From the NCBI RefSeq assembly GCF_954871325.1, contig NC_088775.1, forward strand, positions 11,633,561-11,697,560: 64,000 nt of DNA, given 5' to 3'. Shown here in pieces: positions 11,516 through 25,600 of this stretch. The notes beneath the pieces are model-generated. The model did not search any database. It was given only the letters and a program-made list of their open reading frames with translations, and was not told where the DNA came from. The translations under genes and the position numbers were made by a program. Within the stretch, counting starts at the first letter, position 1. Each line of letters opens with the position of its first letter. The DNA comes from Gordionus sp. m RMFG-2023. Lineage: Eukaryota; Nematomorpha; Gordioida; Chordodea; Parachordodidae.

Positions 11516-13060
11516 CAGTAGCGTCACTAAGGGGCGCGCAGGGGCTCGAGTCCCCTGATAAATTTGAATAGCTCCGCGAAAAAAATTTTTTAATGGCTCC
11601 TTAACATCACCTTGAAATTAAAAATAAATTTTTTTGATAGCCCTCTGAACAATTTCTTTTATAATTCTATAAATATTATAAATAGATTTGATTTTATTAT
11701 TTAAAAATTATTAAGACATATAATTTTTTATTAAATGAGTGCTAATTTAATTATAAGAATTGATTAATACATATAAATTATATTTTCGCTATGTCAGCTT
11801 GCAATCAAATTCTGTGTTAAAAAAGGAATATAAATATTTAGCCGAGTTCAAAATCACTAATCAACTATATTATTCATTTTTAAATTTAATTACCATGTCT
11901 CTTTTTAAAAATATTTCCAAACAATAATTTTTTTATAAAAAGTAAGTAAACATATAGTTGATAATCCGCTATTATATAGTATTGTTTACAAAATATTATA
12001 TAAAATGCCATTTTTATAGACATATTTGACAGTTATAGATTATATTACAGTAAATTTTAATAAACTTTACTAATCAGTGTTTTTGATAATAAATATAGGA
12101 AACAATTTGCATTCAATTTTTTAACGCCATCTATTTTCATTAATGAAAAAATTATTATTAAAAATTAATCTTATTATTCATCCCACAATGGATTTAAACC
12201 TTATTTTATACCTTTTTATCCTTCTCCTTTTTTACCTATTTTAGGAAACCAATATTTTTCCTTGAAAACCGATTTGAGTTAAATTTCTAATACGAGTATA
12301 TTTTTGATATTATTACAAACGACTATTATTTTAAGACATAATATATACCAATTAGAGGTGGTGCCACAATAATATATAAGATCTTGATTGCTTTCATCAT
12401 ATCACTCTGGTCCTTATTTTCTAGTTACTATATGATTCATTTCTAACATGGCACCTTACTGTGTAAATAACTCATGGCTTTAATATATTTGCATACTTCT
12501 AAAGATTTTTTAGTGTTTTATTTTATCTCTAACATAATAAACACTGATAAGAGTTTACATCGTGAGTGTCATGGCTATGTAATTTTAGATTATTACTCCT
12601 GTTGCTGACAGCATTTGATTGCATAATTTAGATGAGCAACAATAGTCAACTAGTCGTTTATATCATTAAAAATGGAAGATAATCTTTTAGAAGTTTATAT
12701 CTCACAATAATTTTCTCGATTACTTATCTAGTTCCCATAACATCTAAGAGATATCGTTTTATAATTTAAACTAGTCGTTTATATTCTCTTCTTAAAGAAT
12801 TATTGATTTGGTTACAAATTTTAACTTATTAGTCCATTCTATAAAACATTGTCTAAATTCTAACACAATGTTATATGTTTCATGACCTTTTGTCAATGTA
12901 GGTTGCTAAGAATTAATTGTTCAGAGTTTGCAAATTTTAATTAAAAAAATATAATATATTATTATAAAACCCAGCCGAAGTCCCGCAAAATAGAGGAAAG
13001 TAGGAGGCGGAGCCATCCATAAATTTATTTTAGTTAAGACCCCTGTGTAAAGACTAGATG
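11516..13060. repeat. Possible decayed DNA transposon beginning CAGTAGCG
   Basis: At 11516 a CAGTAGCGTCACTAAGGGGC block stands out from AT-rich surroundings, and a GC-rich GGAGGCGGAGCC block occurs near 13,000. CAGTGGCGTAGC-like starts are common at the ends of DNA transposons, and similar blocks occur at 21,651, at 50,523 and, reversed, near 58,586. No transposase was recognised between the two blocks, so the right boundary is a guess. Confidence 0.3.
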
Positions 13061-14220
13061 CTCCTGAGTTAAGTTATATTAAAAATGGATTTTAATAAAA
13101 TTTAATCAGATTATTAATACCTATCAAATCTGACAAGTCATGTTCATGATTGTAAATAGATGAATAGAAATTTGTATCAGCTGTTGTAAAGACAATTTCA
13201 CTGAGTTGAACCATAATAGTTGAAATGGCCTATTTTGTGATTTATATCCCCAATATAGAAGTACATAAGTAAAATTTATGACCAACCATCTTTTATTTTA
13301 TATTCAATAACTATGGAATTTACCATGAGGAAGGCATTCAACAAAGATATTCTTTAGGTCCTGTGTCATTTTGTTAAGCCATTGGCTTTATTATATTTAT
13401 TAGTCATTTCCTAAATTTATTAGAAAAATATCACAAGGATGTCGCAGGTCTATTTCTCGATGCAAGCAAATAAGAAATTTTCCCACAATATTCTACTCCT
13501 GATTTATTTCCTCATCCTTTTAAAATTTTTGAAAGTTAAAAAAATTGGCAATTTGATGTACCCTAATCGGGGGTACGGATGCAGTCCACTTCTTTTTTTT
13601 TATACGATTTCTTTGATTTCCTGCCTAAAAAGCATTGAAAGCGTCTTAGAATCCTCAATCTAAAAACCATGTGATATTGTTGGCTTCCTTCTAAATCAGG
13701 TCAAATTAGGATCGGCCCTTATTGCTGCCATTTAACTTTCTTAATGTAAGCTACTCAAATCCTTGGACCCCAATTAACTCTGGCCCCTAAAAAATAGGAT
13801 TTAAATTTAACAAGTCAGAGCTGCTTTTTTTTAGAAAAAAAAGACTTACCACCTTAATTACTTACTTGCTTCCCTTTTATCCAGTGAACAACCTCAAAAA
13901 TTTTATTTCAATTTCAGAAGACTGGCTATTAATGGATGACAATTGTCCCAAGCGCAAATTTTTCCTTGGTATTTTTGTGTTAATGTTTTTATTGTAGCTA
14001 TATTTAAATGCATTCGTGGCAATATTTTCGCGGTAATGATATGATCGATACGAATTATTTTTAAAATTTATAGCTAAGACCTGGTTCATTTTATTTCTAA
14101 ATAATGGTCTTTTAGCAGATCGCTTCCCTTAAAAGGCCTAAAAAGAAAGAGATAATTTAGAATTACGTAAGTAGCGTACCTTTGTGCCTCTTTTCCAAAA
14201 ATATTTATATTTAATTGTAT
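13061..14220. other. Stretch with no recognised gene
   Basis: Mixed AT-rich sequence holds two short open frames (a 74-codon plus-strand one from 13,439 and a 70-codon minus-strand one at 13,877-14,089) with no recognisable domain. A word of about 40 bp at 14,128-14,170 (CCTAAAAAGAAAGAG then TTACGTA) recurs near 40,665-40,705, so part of this is dispersed repeat. Confidence 0.35.
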
Positions 14221-14333
14221 ACACTTAAAACAAACCAAAATAGGGTGTCCTAGTTCCAAATCTGTTCAGCCTAGGCTAAGCAGAAATAATTTTTAAAAAT
14301 ATGGCAAAATAGGATACGGCCTAAGAAACATTT
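14221..14333 (+). repeat. Short dispersed repeat, copy 1 (AGGGTGTCC family)
   Basis: ACAAACCAAAATAGGGTGTCC opens a block that continues through TTCAGCCTAGGCTAAGCAGA and ends AATAGGATACGGCCTAA. The same order of words is found at 29,881-29,994 and, reversed and shorter, at 41,854-41,925. Short length, repeated copies and partly mirrored ends suggest a MITE. Confidence 0.65.
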
Positions 14334-14394
14334 TATAAAAAAAATAGCGGAAAATTTATTATCACAATGTGAACCCGAATTTATGGGGTTCAGG

Positions 14395-16700
14395 TAGAGT
14401 TGGGCAGTACCGCAATACTTGTATCTAAAATACAGACAAGATCCTTTTGTATCTTTTACTCAGTATATTTTTGACATTTTTAATAAGATACTTATTCTTA
14501 ATAGAATCTTATATTTTTTTCATTTTCTTGAAGAAAAAGACAGATACAAATTCTTTTTAATATTCACGGTTTAAAAATTTACTTATCACATAATATAACC
14601 TTATTTTTTCGTGGAATTTTGTATTAATTTCCTTATTTTTTTCCTACCATATTTTAAATATATTGACAACTAAAATTAGCTAAAATATTTATAACTCATA
14701 TAGATAGATAAAAAATAAGTACACCAAAACGAAATAAATAAATAATATATTATACATATAAATGTAACTCGATAGAATATCATTAACAATTTTATGTAAT
14801 AATTTTTAATTTCTTGAATGATTAAATTTTTTTAAATTAAAAATACCATATAAACATTTATACCCAATATAAGTTGTGTCTAAAAGTACAGAAATGAAAA
14901 CCAGCAAAAAAAACCCAGTATACCAGCTTCATTTAATGCCATTAATAAAATAAAACCAGTAATTACACAAAATAAAATTAATAAGTTACCGTGTTGTGAT
15001 GATTTAATGAAACATATTGACGATTTAATTTAAACACATGTATATATAATTATATTATTTCTTTTGTTGTACATTTTTAAAGATTATAATTATATATGCA
15101 TGTGTTTAACAACTCACTGGATAATATATATATTTTTTTAAGATTACACCAGAAACCCTTGAAAGGCAATCGAGTCTTGGCATTTAAAAGAATAACTGGA
15201 ACCTTTCATTTGATAAAATTGTAGAGTTATTGGAAGAAGTCTATAGAGAGTATGGGATTTCTGGTAACCTAATTGCTATTGTAATGAATACTGGACTCAA
15301 TTTTGTCAAGTTATTTACTGAATATGGTGTAAAATTATGATCTTGACAATGATTTTATGACTACAAGAATTTAATGAAATTAATTATGGTTATTACATAA
15401 TATTTTTCTTTGGAGAAAATGTACAAAATTATGGAATGCATGTGAAAGGCCTATATCATCTGAAAAGATTGAGATAACAGTGGTAATCAGCTGAAGGTTC
15501 CATGCATAAGAGGTAGTATAGCCTAAACGATAGTATGACTTCACTGTTAAAAATCACATTTAAATTTATTATTTGAAACAATTCATTGTCCCATTTTTAA
15601 AGAGATATTGTTTATATTGAGGAATATTATGGCTTTAAGCAAGCTCTACTAGGCTATTGCATTAGACAAACAACAAGGGCAGAGTAGTACATTTTTTGGA
15701 GAATTAGTTCCCATACTATTTATGGTTAAAAGGGGCTTAGGAAAATTTTAAGTTGCAATATTGTCTACCTTTTATAAAAACTGTCCAAAATGGTAGGGTC
15801 AAAAGATTTGCCATTTTTTTTTCTATATTGATAATATAGCTTTTTTTGCATCATTATCACATCCATATTTTAAGAACTTATGGATTGAGTTGGATGATAA
15901 AAAAGAATATTTTCAAAATATATTTTTAAAACGCCCTACGTGTAGTAGCAGTAGTATAATATCAAGCTCAAATTATAACACCAATAGATTTAACATCTTA
16001 TAAAGAAATAATTGTTATTTTTCTTTTGGTGAAACAAATGTTGCTAAGTTCAATAATACAAATAACTGAGCTGGAAGGTTTTAAATTATATTAAAAACCG
16101 TCGAAATACATTAGAAAAGCTTAAATTATCCTTCTATTAAGGAAATTTTTAAAAATATAATACTCCAATACCTACATAAGCTCCAGTTGAAAAATTATTT
16201 AGTTTTCGCACAATGTTAAATACACCGAAACGGCAAAGGCTTAATGATAAATTATTTGAAAAATAATGATTTTATTTCATCTATTTTAAATACTTTTTTG
16301 CAAATTAATATTTCAACTCCCATTAAAAATCACTCTCCCTTCCCAATCTATGACAGACAAAGGTTGTTTGACAGCCCCAGCCTATGAATAGGAATATTAA
16401 AATGCCTGATTATTATAATCAACTCGTCATTAAATATTTTATTAATTATTGTAAATATTTATTCTTATTATTTATGTATTTTATGTAATTCGCCAATAAA
16501 TAATAAAAATTGTACTTTATAAACTATTCTAATTTAATTGGTAATTAGAATTGTATAAAAATATCTGTTTAAGATACTTTTATTTAGCATAAAATAAAAG
16601 TATATTTGATACTTTGAATAGGATACTAGTATCTGTATCTAAGATCCATTTTTTTTTATAAAGAATCTATATTCAGATTCTTGAGGACCTACCAACACTC
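14395..16700 (+). mobile_element. hAT superfamily DNA transposon, decayed
   Basis: The left end TAGAGTTGGGCAGTACCGCA and right end ...GACCTACCAACACT are partly mirrored and of hAT type. Candidate 8-bp target duplications are GGTTCAGG (14387-14394) and GGTTATGG (16701-16708), matching at six of eight bases, which is acceptable for an old copy. Inside, three blocks of hAT transposase sequence lie in the right order on the plus strand. The N-terminal BED finger and most of the catalytic core are not recognisable, and stops interrupt the blocks, so it is a fossil of a plain DNA transposon. Confidence 0.75.
15143..16266 (+). pseudogene. Degraded hAT transposase
   Basis: Near 15,143-15,333 a block with KIVELLEEVYREYGISG and IAIVMNTGLNFVKLF resembles the hAT region that ends in V-T-D-N-x-x-N-F-x-K-x-F. 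The usual D-N is replaced by N-T. Near 15,840-15,940, ASLSHPYFKNLWIELDDK matches the H-P-x-F-K-x-x-W block. At 16,180-16,266, APVEKLFSFRTMLNTPKRQR with RLNDKLFEK then a stop matches the C-terminal dimerisation (hATC) domain, where A-P-V-E-R-x-F-S and L-x-P-x-R are conserved. Frames between blocks are broken by stops and length changes. Confidence 0.78.
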
Positions 16701-16708
16701 GGTTATGG

Positions 16709-19148
16709 TTTAGAGTTTTAGAGGTTGCTTGACTCGGGTTCAGAAAAAAATCCCTGGATCCGAGCCAATTTATTCCAAAAAAACCGGAAAAAAAACATTT
16801 CTGTTTTATTTATTTTTGTAATTCATGTTCTGCCTTTTTTTTAAACATATTTTTTAATTGATTTGTAAATAGGTTTTATTGTAATTATAATAAAGAATTA
16901 CGATAAGAAGTATATTTACAGGTGGTATATGTATATACTTTTCATAATATTATTAGACACACCACATTTTAAATTCAAAATTTTTTTATGTAGAATCAAT
17001 ATTAATCACTCAAAAAATAAAAATGCTATAATTTATATAGAAATTATGATTTAAAATAGTTATATATAAATACATTTAAAGATTTATTATTAAACATGAA
17101 GCGTGGCAAAAAAAATTATTATTATTATATTTTTAGTATTTTATACCTTTCGTTACCTTTGGCAGATGTAAAGAAAAGTGGGTAAACTTTTTTAGTTAAT
17201 AAAAAAATTTTACTTCAATTTCTATTTTATAAATTAAATATTATATGCAATCATTTTTAAATTTATAAGATTCCAAGTCCAGCTCCATTTGCATAAATGT
17301 GAAAATAAAGTGAACTAGAAAAAAAAGACCATAATATTGTTCGTTTTTCATCCTTTGATTTCGAAGAGTTTTTTTCAAATTTTGCCTCCTTTTAGTGAAT
17401 TTTTATTCGTTGTAAATTATATGCCCAAAAATAATTTTATACAATAGAAGCAACAAGCTAAGATAAAATAAATTTATATGAAATTTTATTTGATTTTTGA
17501 ACAAGAAAATAAATATAGCTTTCTTCTATTCTATCTAAAAATTTATTTGATTAATGGAAAGATATGGGTCAATTTTCTTAGAGTGACCAGCTCAGAATTC
17601 AGGTCGGCGGGCTGGGTAAGGTTAAAAATAATCGGGCAGGGTAACATGTGCTAAATATTTTTCTAGGGGTTTAAGCAGCCCCGAAATTTTAATTTATTTT
17701 TGAACCATACATAATGCAAATATATGTTTTTCAAATGCAACATAGAAAAAATATTTTAAGTTTTGATATTTTTTTTAAAAAAAAGAGAATTTATAGATAA
17801 AAATTTGAATCCCTTCACTTCGACGCGAAAAAAACAATATTTAAAAATTATCTTGTAGATATCATTCACTATCTTAGGTCAAATAAGGGATTACAATTTT
17901 ATTTTTTATTTTTCATTTCAAAATAAAATATAATTTCTTATAATAAAAGGTAAAATGAACGTAAATTTACATAAGCTTTTTATATTTTTGTTTCATATTC
18001 TAATAAACCTGCTGCATTCTTAATTTTTTTTCTTCTTGTAAATATTTACAAATGAATACCTATAACATATAAATAAATATAATATTTTAAGATCCCAAAT
18101 GATAATTATCACCGAGATGTTACAAATATGCGAAAGGTTTCCTTTATTATATAATATAATAAATGTATTATGTTTTATCCGAAACTTTATTTGTTATAAT
18201 ACCTAACTTACCTATTATTTGTTTGTTTGATTTAAAATTAAAATCTAAGATACGAATATGTATGTAATATCGTGTCGGTAATAAGAAGTCAATTGTATAT
18301 ACGGCTATACAAAGAATTTAATTATATTTGTCATCCTTTTGTAAACTTTATACCTTATCCATATCATGTATGAAAATTCTGTAAATGTAATATGAATATT
18401 ATTACATATATACTTGAAAATATAATATATTTTTTTTAGGACACAAATATTATTTTATTTTTTTCTAAAAAAAAGAGGAAATTTATATACTTCATTGCTT
18501 ATTTTTTAAAAAAAAAGAAGATATTTATATACTTTAATGCTTTTTTTTGCGGCTTAACTATAAATGTCATAATATAAAATAAGGTATGAAATGAAATGAA
18601 ATGAGGCCAAAACAATTATATTTATATTCAAGCACTTGTTAAAGTCCTAAAGATGGGTCATTTGTTATTTTTGCGTTTAGTACCCTTCCCTCATTGAAAA
18701 TTATAGAAACTTTCTTCAGGAGTTAAACGATATCCAAACCCCTCATATTTCCATTCTTCATAAAAAGAAGGAAAATAAAAAGGGAATAAATACATTTAAA
18801 TAAAACATTTTAAATCATAAGTATGAAAAAATATCGAAAAATTTTGCTTTTTGAATTTTTCTCGGTAAGAGTTATTTGTAAAAGAATATGCGATTAATTT
18901 TCTTGAAAAATAGTGAATGTTAACCAAAACTGGTTTAAACCTTGTAGTAAGCTGCATTCAGATTGATTATAGTAACTACGTGGAATCTATTTTATCTAGC
19001 AAGAGTTGCGATCTGACCACTTTTTACAAATTTTTTTGAATTCTGGAGTGGTCTTCGCTGGTCCGGGACTATCTTCACTAATTAATACACAAAATTATAT
19101 CTTAGCCGGAGGTTTAAAATTTGACCTCTCAAATCTCCTAGTTCTTTT
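16709..19148. other. AT-rich stretch with relic repeats, no gene
   Basis: The DNA next to the hAT element has GACTCGGGTT and CCGAGCC words typical of small hAT-derived repeats. Another GC-richer block is at 17,585-17,700. At 18,474-18,545 a 42-bp unit (TTTATATACTTCATTGCTT) is duplicated. No host gene is recognisable. Confidence 0.45.
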
Positions 19149-19514
19149 TTGATTAGCACTTCAATATTTCATCCGGCCACAAAGCCGCCACAAACCACAC
19201 GTCACTCATCAATCTTTCAACACATTTCTTTTTATATAATAAGGACTAACAATGGATTCAGCTTTTTCATTTTATCTTATCTGTTTAATTACAATACATT
19301 ACCCGAATACTATATTTATATCTTAGCCACACCCAACCACAAGGTAATAACCATAGATGATATGCAATTTTTGCGAAGATTTAAATTATTATGGAAAATA
19401 ATAATAGCAAATTTTGTATCTAGCAATCTAAATGACGAGAAAATTGAAAGTCCTCATGACCACTTGATAAAAATTTTGCAAATCATATCTCAGCTCGATC
19501 ATGATCAATCATAA
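19149..19514 (+). other. Unassigned 121-codon open reading frame
   Basis: The frame is open for 121 codons in otherwise stop-rich sequence and is less AT-biased in its first 80 bases (PATKPPQTTRHSS). The C-terminal half is helical-looking and polar (NLNDEKIESPHDHLIKILQI). No domain is recognisable and no splice context supports an exon. It could be chance, a relic or a small orphan gene. I do not assign a function. Confidence 0.2.
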
Positions 19515-19881
19515 AAAAAATGTAAATAGCAAATTCCAAATTTCCTTCATCTCATTCCTGAAAAATTTTCAGCTGAGAAGAGCCCAGTTTTATTCGCTTA
19601 GGTTTATTTTTAGGAAGTTAAACTTAATTGGTATTTAATAATCCCATATATATAATCGATAGACTTCAAAATCTTAGACTCTTTACTGTTTCACCAAGAT
19701 ATTTTGCTCCTTAAAAATACTATAATTTAACATCTTTCTATTCTAAATCTATTTTTCGCTTCTCCGCTATAATGCATGAGTTTATATATAATACATTATT
19801 CGGTTGATCTTTAAATATTTTCATGGCAGATTCTCTTTGTTATTCCTTGATCTCAAAAACCTTAATAAACCGTCTCTTTAG

Positions 19882-22800
19882 CAGGGTTGGGTGAAAATTA
19901 CTCGAGTGAATATCCTCCCTCAGACATCCAGAATTATAACAGAATATGAAAGGTTTGAAAGTTTTTAAAGTTACTTTTTGCGGCAGATGCAAGTTCATCA
20001 TTTAAAAGTAACCAATTCTATGTTATATTTTTCAAAATACACTAATTTGTGTAACCTATAAGGATTTTAAAGTAACTAGTTGTATTTAAAAACTCTAATG
20101 TAACTTGTTAGAGTTCTTCTAAATAATAAATAGTCCTCATGGGTAACTAACTACTATTTTTATCGTGGAATTCCATCCTTCTATATATAACATCATATTT
20201 TTATTATTATTGCATATTCTATGCCCTTAAACAATGTTTCAAAAAACAAACGTCATTGATAGTCAAAGCTACTTTTGCTATATTCGTAACAACGATGTTC
20301 TCTCATGTTATAAATAGTTGATAAGTATACATCTCTCGACTTTCCAGATAACATTTCGCGACAAAAATTATGAATTATAGGTTATGCTATTGTACGAGTT
20401 GGTGTCCTAATGAACGGGGGTGGGGGAAACGAGCCATTGTCTCAAGGTATCTTTCAGGTAATAGGTTTCTTAGAGGTAATAAATATTGAGGACCTATAAA
20501 GAGTCGTTTAATATCTAAAAAACATTTTGACTTAATAAATAAGGGAAAAATCTTATAAATTAATTAAATGTTTAATAAATTTCCTTATACTTGTATATTT
20601 TTATATTGATTTAACCTTAAATTTTCGAAGATTTGAAGGATGTTCAAAAAAATTAATTTCCTTTTTTTTAGAAATTTATATTTACAAACGGAGATGAACA
20701 TCCAATAGAAGATCCCTTTAAGTCTATTCGCATGTGCCAAAATCCTATTTCAAATGAAATAAGAAAGTGTTATATATATCATCCAAATTTATATGTTGAC
20801 CAAAATCTAACCATAGTTTAGAATGGCCACATTATGGAGGTCATACTCTATAATATATAATATTCTCTACTCTACCATTCTAAATCTTTGTAATAATACA
20901 TAAAAAAAAATTCAATTAAAATTATTTGAAAAACCATATGTAAAATAAATATTTTTTAAAGATTTTCAATACCATAAAAAAACCACTCCAAAAATGTTGT
21001 AAAATTTAATGAACTCTCTTATATACTATTTACAATTGCGCTATGAAAATATGAATATAGTATTTTTTTAAAAAATGCTTATTAATTTACAAAATAAAAT
21101 AAGAATTTCAAAGACTATATTATTAGCCATAAAAAATATTACTTTTATAATACCCCCCCCCCTCCCCGAACATGCTTATTTCCAAAGAAAATAATATAAT
21201 ATTAAAACATCATATATGGATATATTTTTTGGATACGATTAAAATTTCCTGAGACCATAAATTATAAAGTATACATAATGTAACTTTTACAACATTATTT
21301 ATGAAATGGAATGGTTATTTTATTTCATACCTATATATATCAAATATTTTATTAATTTGCAAACTTTAAATTTAAAATAATTGTCGTACTCAAATTTTTC
21401 TACGATATTTTAATATATATTACAATGGCTAATTTTATTGCCCATTTTTAATTTTAAAATAAGCATAGCCATTTTACTTAAAATAATGGCTTCTCTATAA
21501 CCATTTCAATAATTTAAAAGAATTCAAAAAATTTAAAAAACTATTCCCTTTTCTTTAACTTAGTGTTTTAAAGTTATTTTTCAAAAGTATCTGGTTACAT
21601 TAAAAATTTAGCTTTTCCAATGGCGCAATTTACCTTATAACAAGTTATAACTGTGGCGTGGCCAGGATTTTCCCTGAGAGGAAGGGAGAGTATTACAATT
21701 TTTTCCTTAAATCACGTTTTGACCTGGCAGGGTCCCGCTCTTATAAAAAATTATTATTTATTTTTTAGTGATTTTTATATTAACTCCTTTAAAGTTGAAA
21801 CAATTGGAAGTACTATTGGTAAAAAGATTTTGGCCCACCTTAAGAATAAAAAGCGACTGAAAGCATTTATTTTGTAAATTTTATCATTGTTTATAGTATA
21901 TTCAATTGTATATTAATTTTAAAAAAAAATAAAAATTGCCAAAATATGTGTCATGCTAAAATGAAAAATTTTAAAAACTATATATCCTTGCTAATATTTA
22001 GTATTTGACTAGTACTTTCAATTCCTCAATGGCAAAAATTTTTTTTTTTACTATTATCTTTTAAAATATGAAACTCGATGAGCTGTCTTTGGTACTTTTA
22101 TATTTAATAACTGTTTTTTTACTCTCAAGCGCTAAACTTGAGCGATTGCTTAGTAAATTAATAATAATACTAAGTGCGCTTTTACAATTGAAAATAATCC
22201 CACACGAATTACAGCGTCCTTGGGAAACGTTCCGTTTTTTAAACCTTTGCCTTAGCTAATTCGTAGATTTTCAAAAAATTTTTAAGGCACTTTTTTTAAA
22301 TTGAAGAAATTTCCTAGATGTTAATATAATTCAGAATTTAAGGATGGGGCGTTTTATCAATTTAAAAGAAACGAAAGCAAATTTTCCTCTAGATATCAAT
22401 ATATAAATTTTAACTACATATTATCCATGGGGTTGGGCCCTTGACTAAACCACTGAGATACAGTTATTTAAATCTAATATATCGATCATAGTTTCATTAT
22501 AGTCACCTTAATTTTTATCAATTATGTGACTTATTAAATATATTGAGCAAATAGCTTGGAAAAAAATAATTATGTTAATTTTATATATCTATTATTCATC
22601 AATATAAGAACAAATCTATATATTTATATTTCATTATATATTTTTTCTAAACTTTTTTTAGGCAAATTATTTATCTTTGATAGCATATTTCTTAAAAATA
22701 ATATAAGTAATTGCAGAAGAGAATATATTTTAAGGTTCTGCCTTATTAACGAATAGGGAAATTCGTTCAAATTTTACCATGAATAAAAAATTATTCAATT

Positions 22801-23325
22801 TGAAATTTTAAACACGAATGCGGATAATTATTTATTCTATTTGATACATATTCCAATAGGCTTGTTTTCGCAACAACAAAAAACACAATAAAATCCCATT
22901 TTGTTTTTTCCGGAATTTTTATTTCAAAAACTCTTATTAAATTTATGTTTATTGATCGATACTTTGGATAAAACCTTTTTAAATATTATTTAGGGTAATA
23001 TACCATTTATGAATTGATAATAAATATTAATTCTCTTGTCTTGACCCATATGAGTTTTTATGATATTAAAAAAATATATTATCCTATAGTAAGTTTTTAA
23101 ACAAGGTTTTTTTTCTCTTCTTTTTTTTAAAAAAAATCGATGAAATATTTTTTATCAAAATTACTTTTTCAAACATTTAATCATTTATTAGTATTATAGA
23201 GTTGCTCTTAAAAAATGACCAGTTAAAGTAACTAGTTACATCCTTAAAAAGGTAGCTGTTTACATGATTCCAAAAGTAAAAGGTAACTTGTGCGAGTTAC
23301 TTTTAAATAACTCGCCATCCAAGCA
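19882..23325. mobile_element. Possible hAT-type element or pair of repeat ends
   Basis: The left block GGGTTGGGTGAAAATTACTC and, near 23,325, the block GAGTTACTTTTAAATAACTC followed by GCCATCC are mirror-like and resemble known hAT ends, with a G-A-T-G-G-G core then TAACTC-rich sub-terminal repeats. Several AGTAACT words lie inside both ends (20,050-20,150 and 23,200-23,300). The 3.4 kb between them holds no recognisable transposase, so these could instead be two separate fragments. A related end appears at 32,785-32,870. Confidence 0.4.
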
Positions 23326-23389
23326 CAACGTCCAGGATCACCAAATAAAATTCTATAGATCCTTCTTTCTTATTCATACCCATCGCCTG

Positions 23390-23560
23390 CTCCATTCTCA
23401 CCACCTTCGATAGCAAAGCTCAACGCCTTTTTAAAGAATTGGACAGATGGATTTGTGAAAAAACCGATCAGCCTTAGGAATCGCATTTCTTGTGGGAAAG
23501 ACTTGCTACCGCGATTATTGACTCTAACTATCTAAGTTCTATTTCTTCCAACGACTAATC
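23390..23560 (+). pseudogene. Coding-like fragment of unknown family
   Basis: In one frame the sequence reads TFDSKAQRLFKELDRWICEK and then, after a single stop, ESHFLWERLATAIIDSN. Base composition is far less AT-rich than on either side, and the periodic hydrophobic pattern looks like real protein. It may be a remnant of a mobile element protein, but I do not recognise the family. Confidence 0.35.
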
Positions 23561-25600
23561 TTCCATGCCTAATTATGCATTCTTTCTTCCCTTCTCCTTC
23601 CTAGTTTTTGCTTACTATTTGATATCCTCTTTTTAAAATCTCTTATCCTTTCTCCTAAATTCTATTTTATATATTTCAGTTTCACCTTCATTAATTTTTA
23701 GATAAAAACAATTATACGTCATTACCGATTGACAATATATTATATCAGTCTATTCAAGTAATTTATATTGACCCAATATTTTATAAAAAAAAATTATTTT
23801 ATATAATCAATTTAATAAAGAAATGTTGCACTGAAAAAATAATTATCATATTATAATAAATAATTGCGCCGAAAAAAAATATATAATAAATAACGCAATA
23901 TAATATTTATTTTTCATAAAAATCTGATGTGAGTAAATTTTAATTTCATTGAGTTTTTCTCAGGAATAAGCTTTCCTAGACAACATCATTGAGATAAATA
24001 CTGGATTTTTATTAGTATTTTATGAAATCACCGAATTCTTCTATTCGCGACAGGGATTCGGAAAAATAATATTACTTCCTCCTGCTAAATCTATTAAATT
24101 TATTTCGTGAATTTTAAGAGCTATAGATTTGATAGAACATTCCTATTTTATTTAGAAAAACTTATGCACATAAAGTCATTTATTATAAAAAAATATTTCA
24201 AATAAAAAAATAATAAGAAATTGTTTTTGTAACCTAAAAAAAATAGATGGTTATAAGCTTTATCAGTTATCGGATTCTTATGGTAAGATATAACACAATA
24301 AATGATGTATTTATATTCTTATTATTGTAAATGGAAAAATTAGGAGCATAAATTGTGAAAATATTCTTCACTGATATATTATATACCTAAAAAGTTTTAT
24401 TATCATTATCAAATATAATCCTTCTTTGGATTTTAAAATTAAACTTTTTGATGAAAGATTTATAAAATTATAATCGTTTTTGATAATAAAAAAAATTAAA
24501 TTATGATATGATATGGGAATGGGAATGGGAAATGTGATAAAATTATATATATATTATCATTTTTTTAAAATACATATTATACCTGGAAAAAAAATCAAAT
24601 TGAGTGAAATTAAATTTTTATAATAAATAAATGATAATAATAATAATAAATATTTTTATGCTCATCATTTTGCGTTTACCCTATCAAGCAGATAATTGTC
24701 TCATTATCATAAAATTTTTAAATACAAATTATGAATATTTTTTTACGATTTTTTTTATTTTATGAAAGTGAATTAAATTTACAACAATTAAATAATTTAA
24801 TTATAAATCAAATAGGCATTCATTATGATGAATACTAAACTATAATATGCATATAATATATAGTTTGACTTTTGGTGTGAATTTTATTATGAAATTATAA
24901 TTGTCATTTATTTTGTTTATTAATTTATGATTATGAGGGCCTGTTATAAAAAACTTATCTTACGGATGGGCACCCCCACAAACTACACCCCGATGGGGGG
25001 AAAGTAATGGATATGAATTCTCAAAATAATTTTTTTTGCACTGAGAGACTTGATTTTGCAGTACGGCCAAGAAATAAGACTTTAGACTTAATTATTTTTA
25101 ATGTAAATTAAAATTATGCCCTAGGCATCTAAGCGCCTTGGTCTCCTCTATTATTGATATATAAGACTTTCCAAGATATAAAAAAGTACCAAAGTTATAG
25201 ACAATTTATTAAAGTGTTTATCTAGCCCCGGTCTCCTTTACAATTAATTTAAAATATAAAAATTATTCGGAATTATTACTTGTAGTAAGGAGACGATAAA
25301 GAATATTTAACGCGTTAATAAGTCGTCAAAACTTGCTTCCTTTTTACAATAATTTTTGAGATCCATTAATCGATTCCTATTTAATACCAGTATTGCCATG
25401 GAAAACTTCTACGCAAAAAAATTATAGAAATATGTCACAAGAATACGGTATCAATTTACTAATTAAAAAGTGTAATGGCAAATAGTTATATAAGAAATAG
25501 GGATTTCTGGTGCTTTCCCTTAAGGTGTCTAGCCAGATGGCAAATTGCCAATGAGTTCAAGTGATTATTTTGTCTATCTTATATTCATATATTTTATATA
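23561..25600. other. AT-rich stretch with no recognised gene
   Basis: Very AT-rich DNA, with short runs such as GGAATGGGAATGGG near 24,515 and an ATAATAATA run near 24,630. No coding, RNA or mobile feature is supported. Confidence 0.5.
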
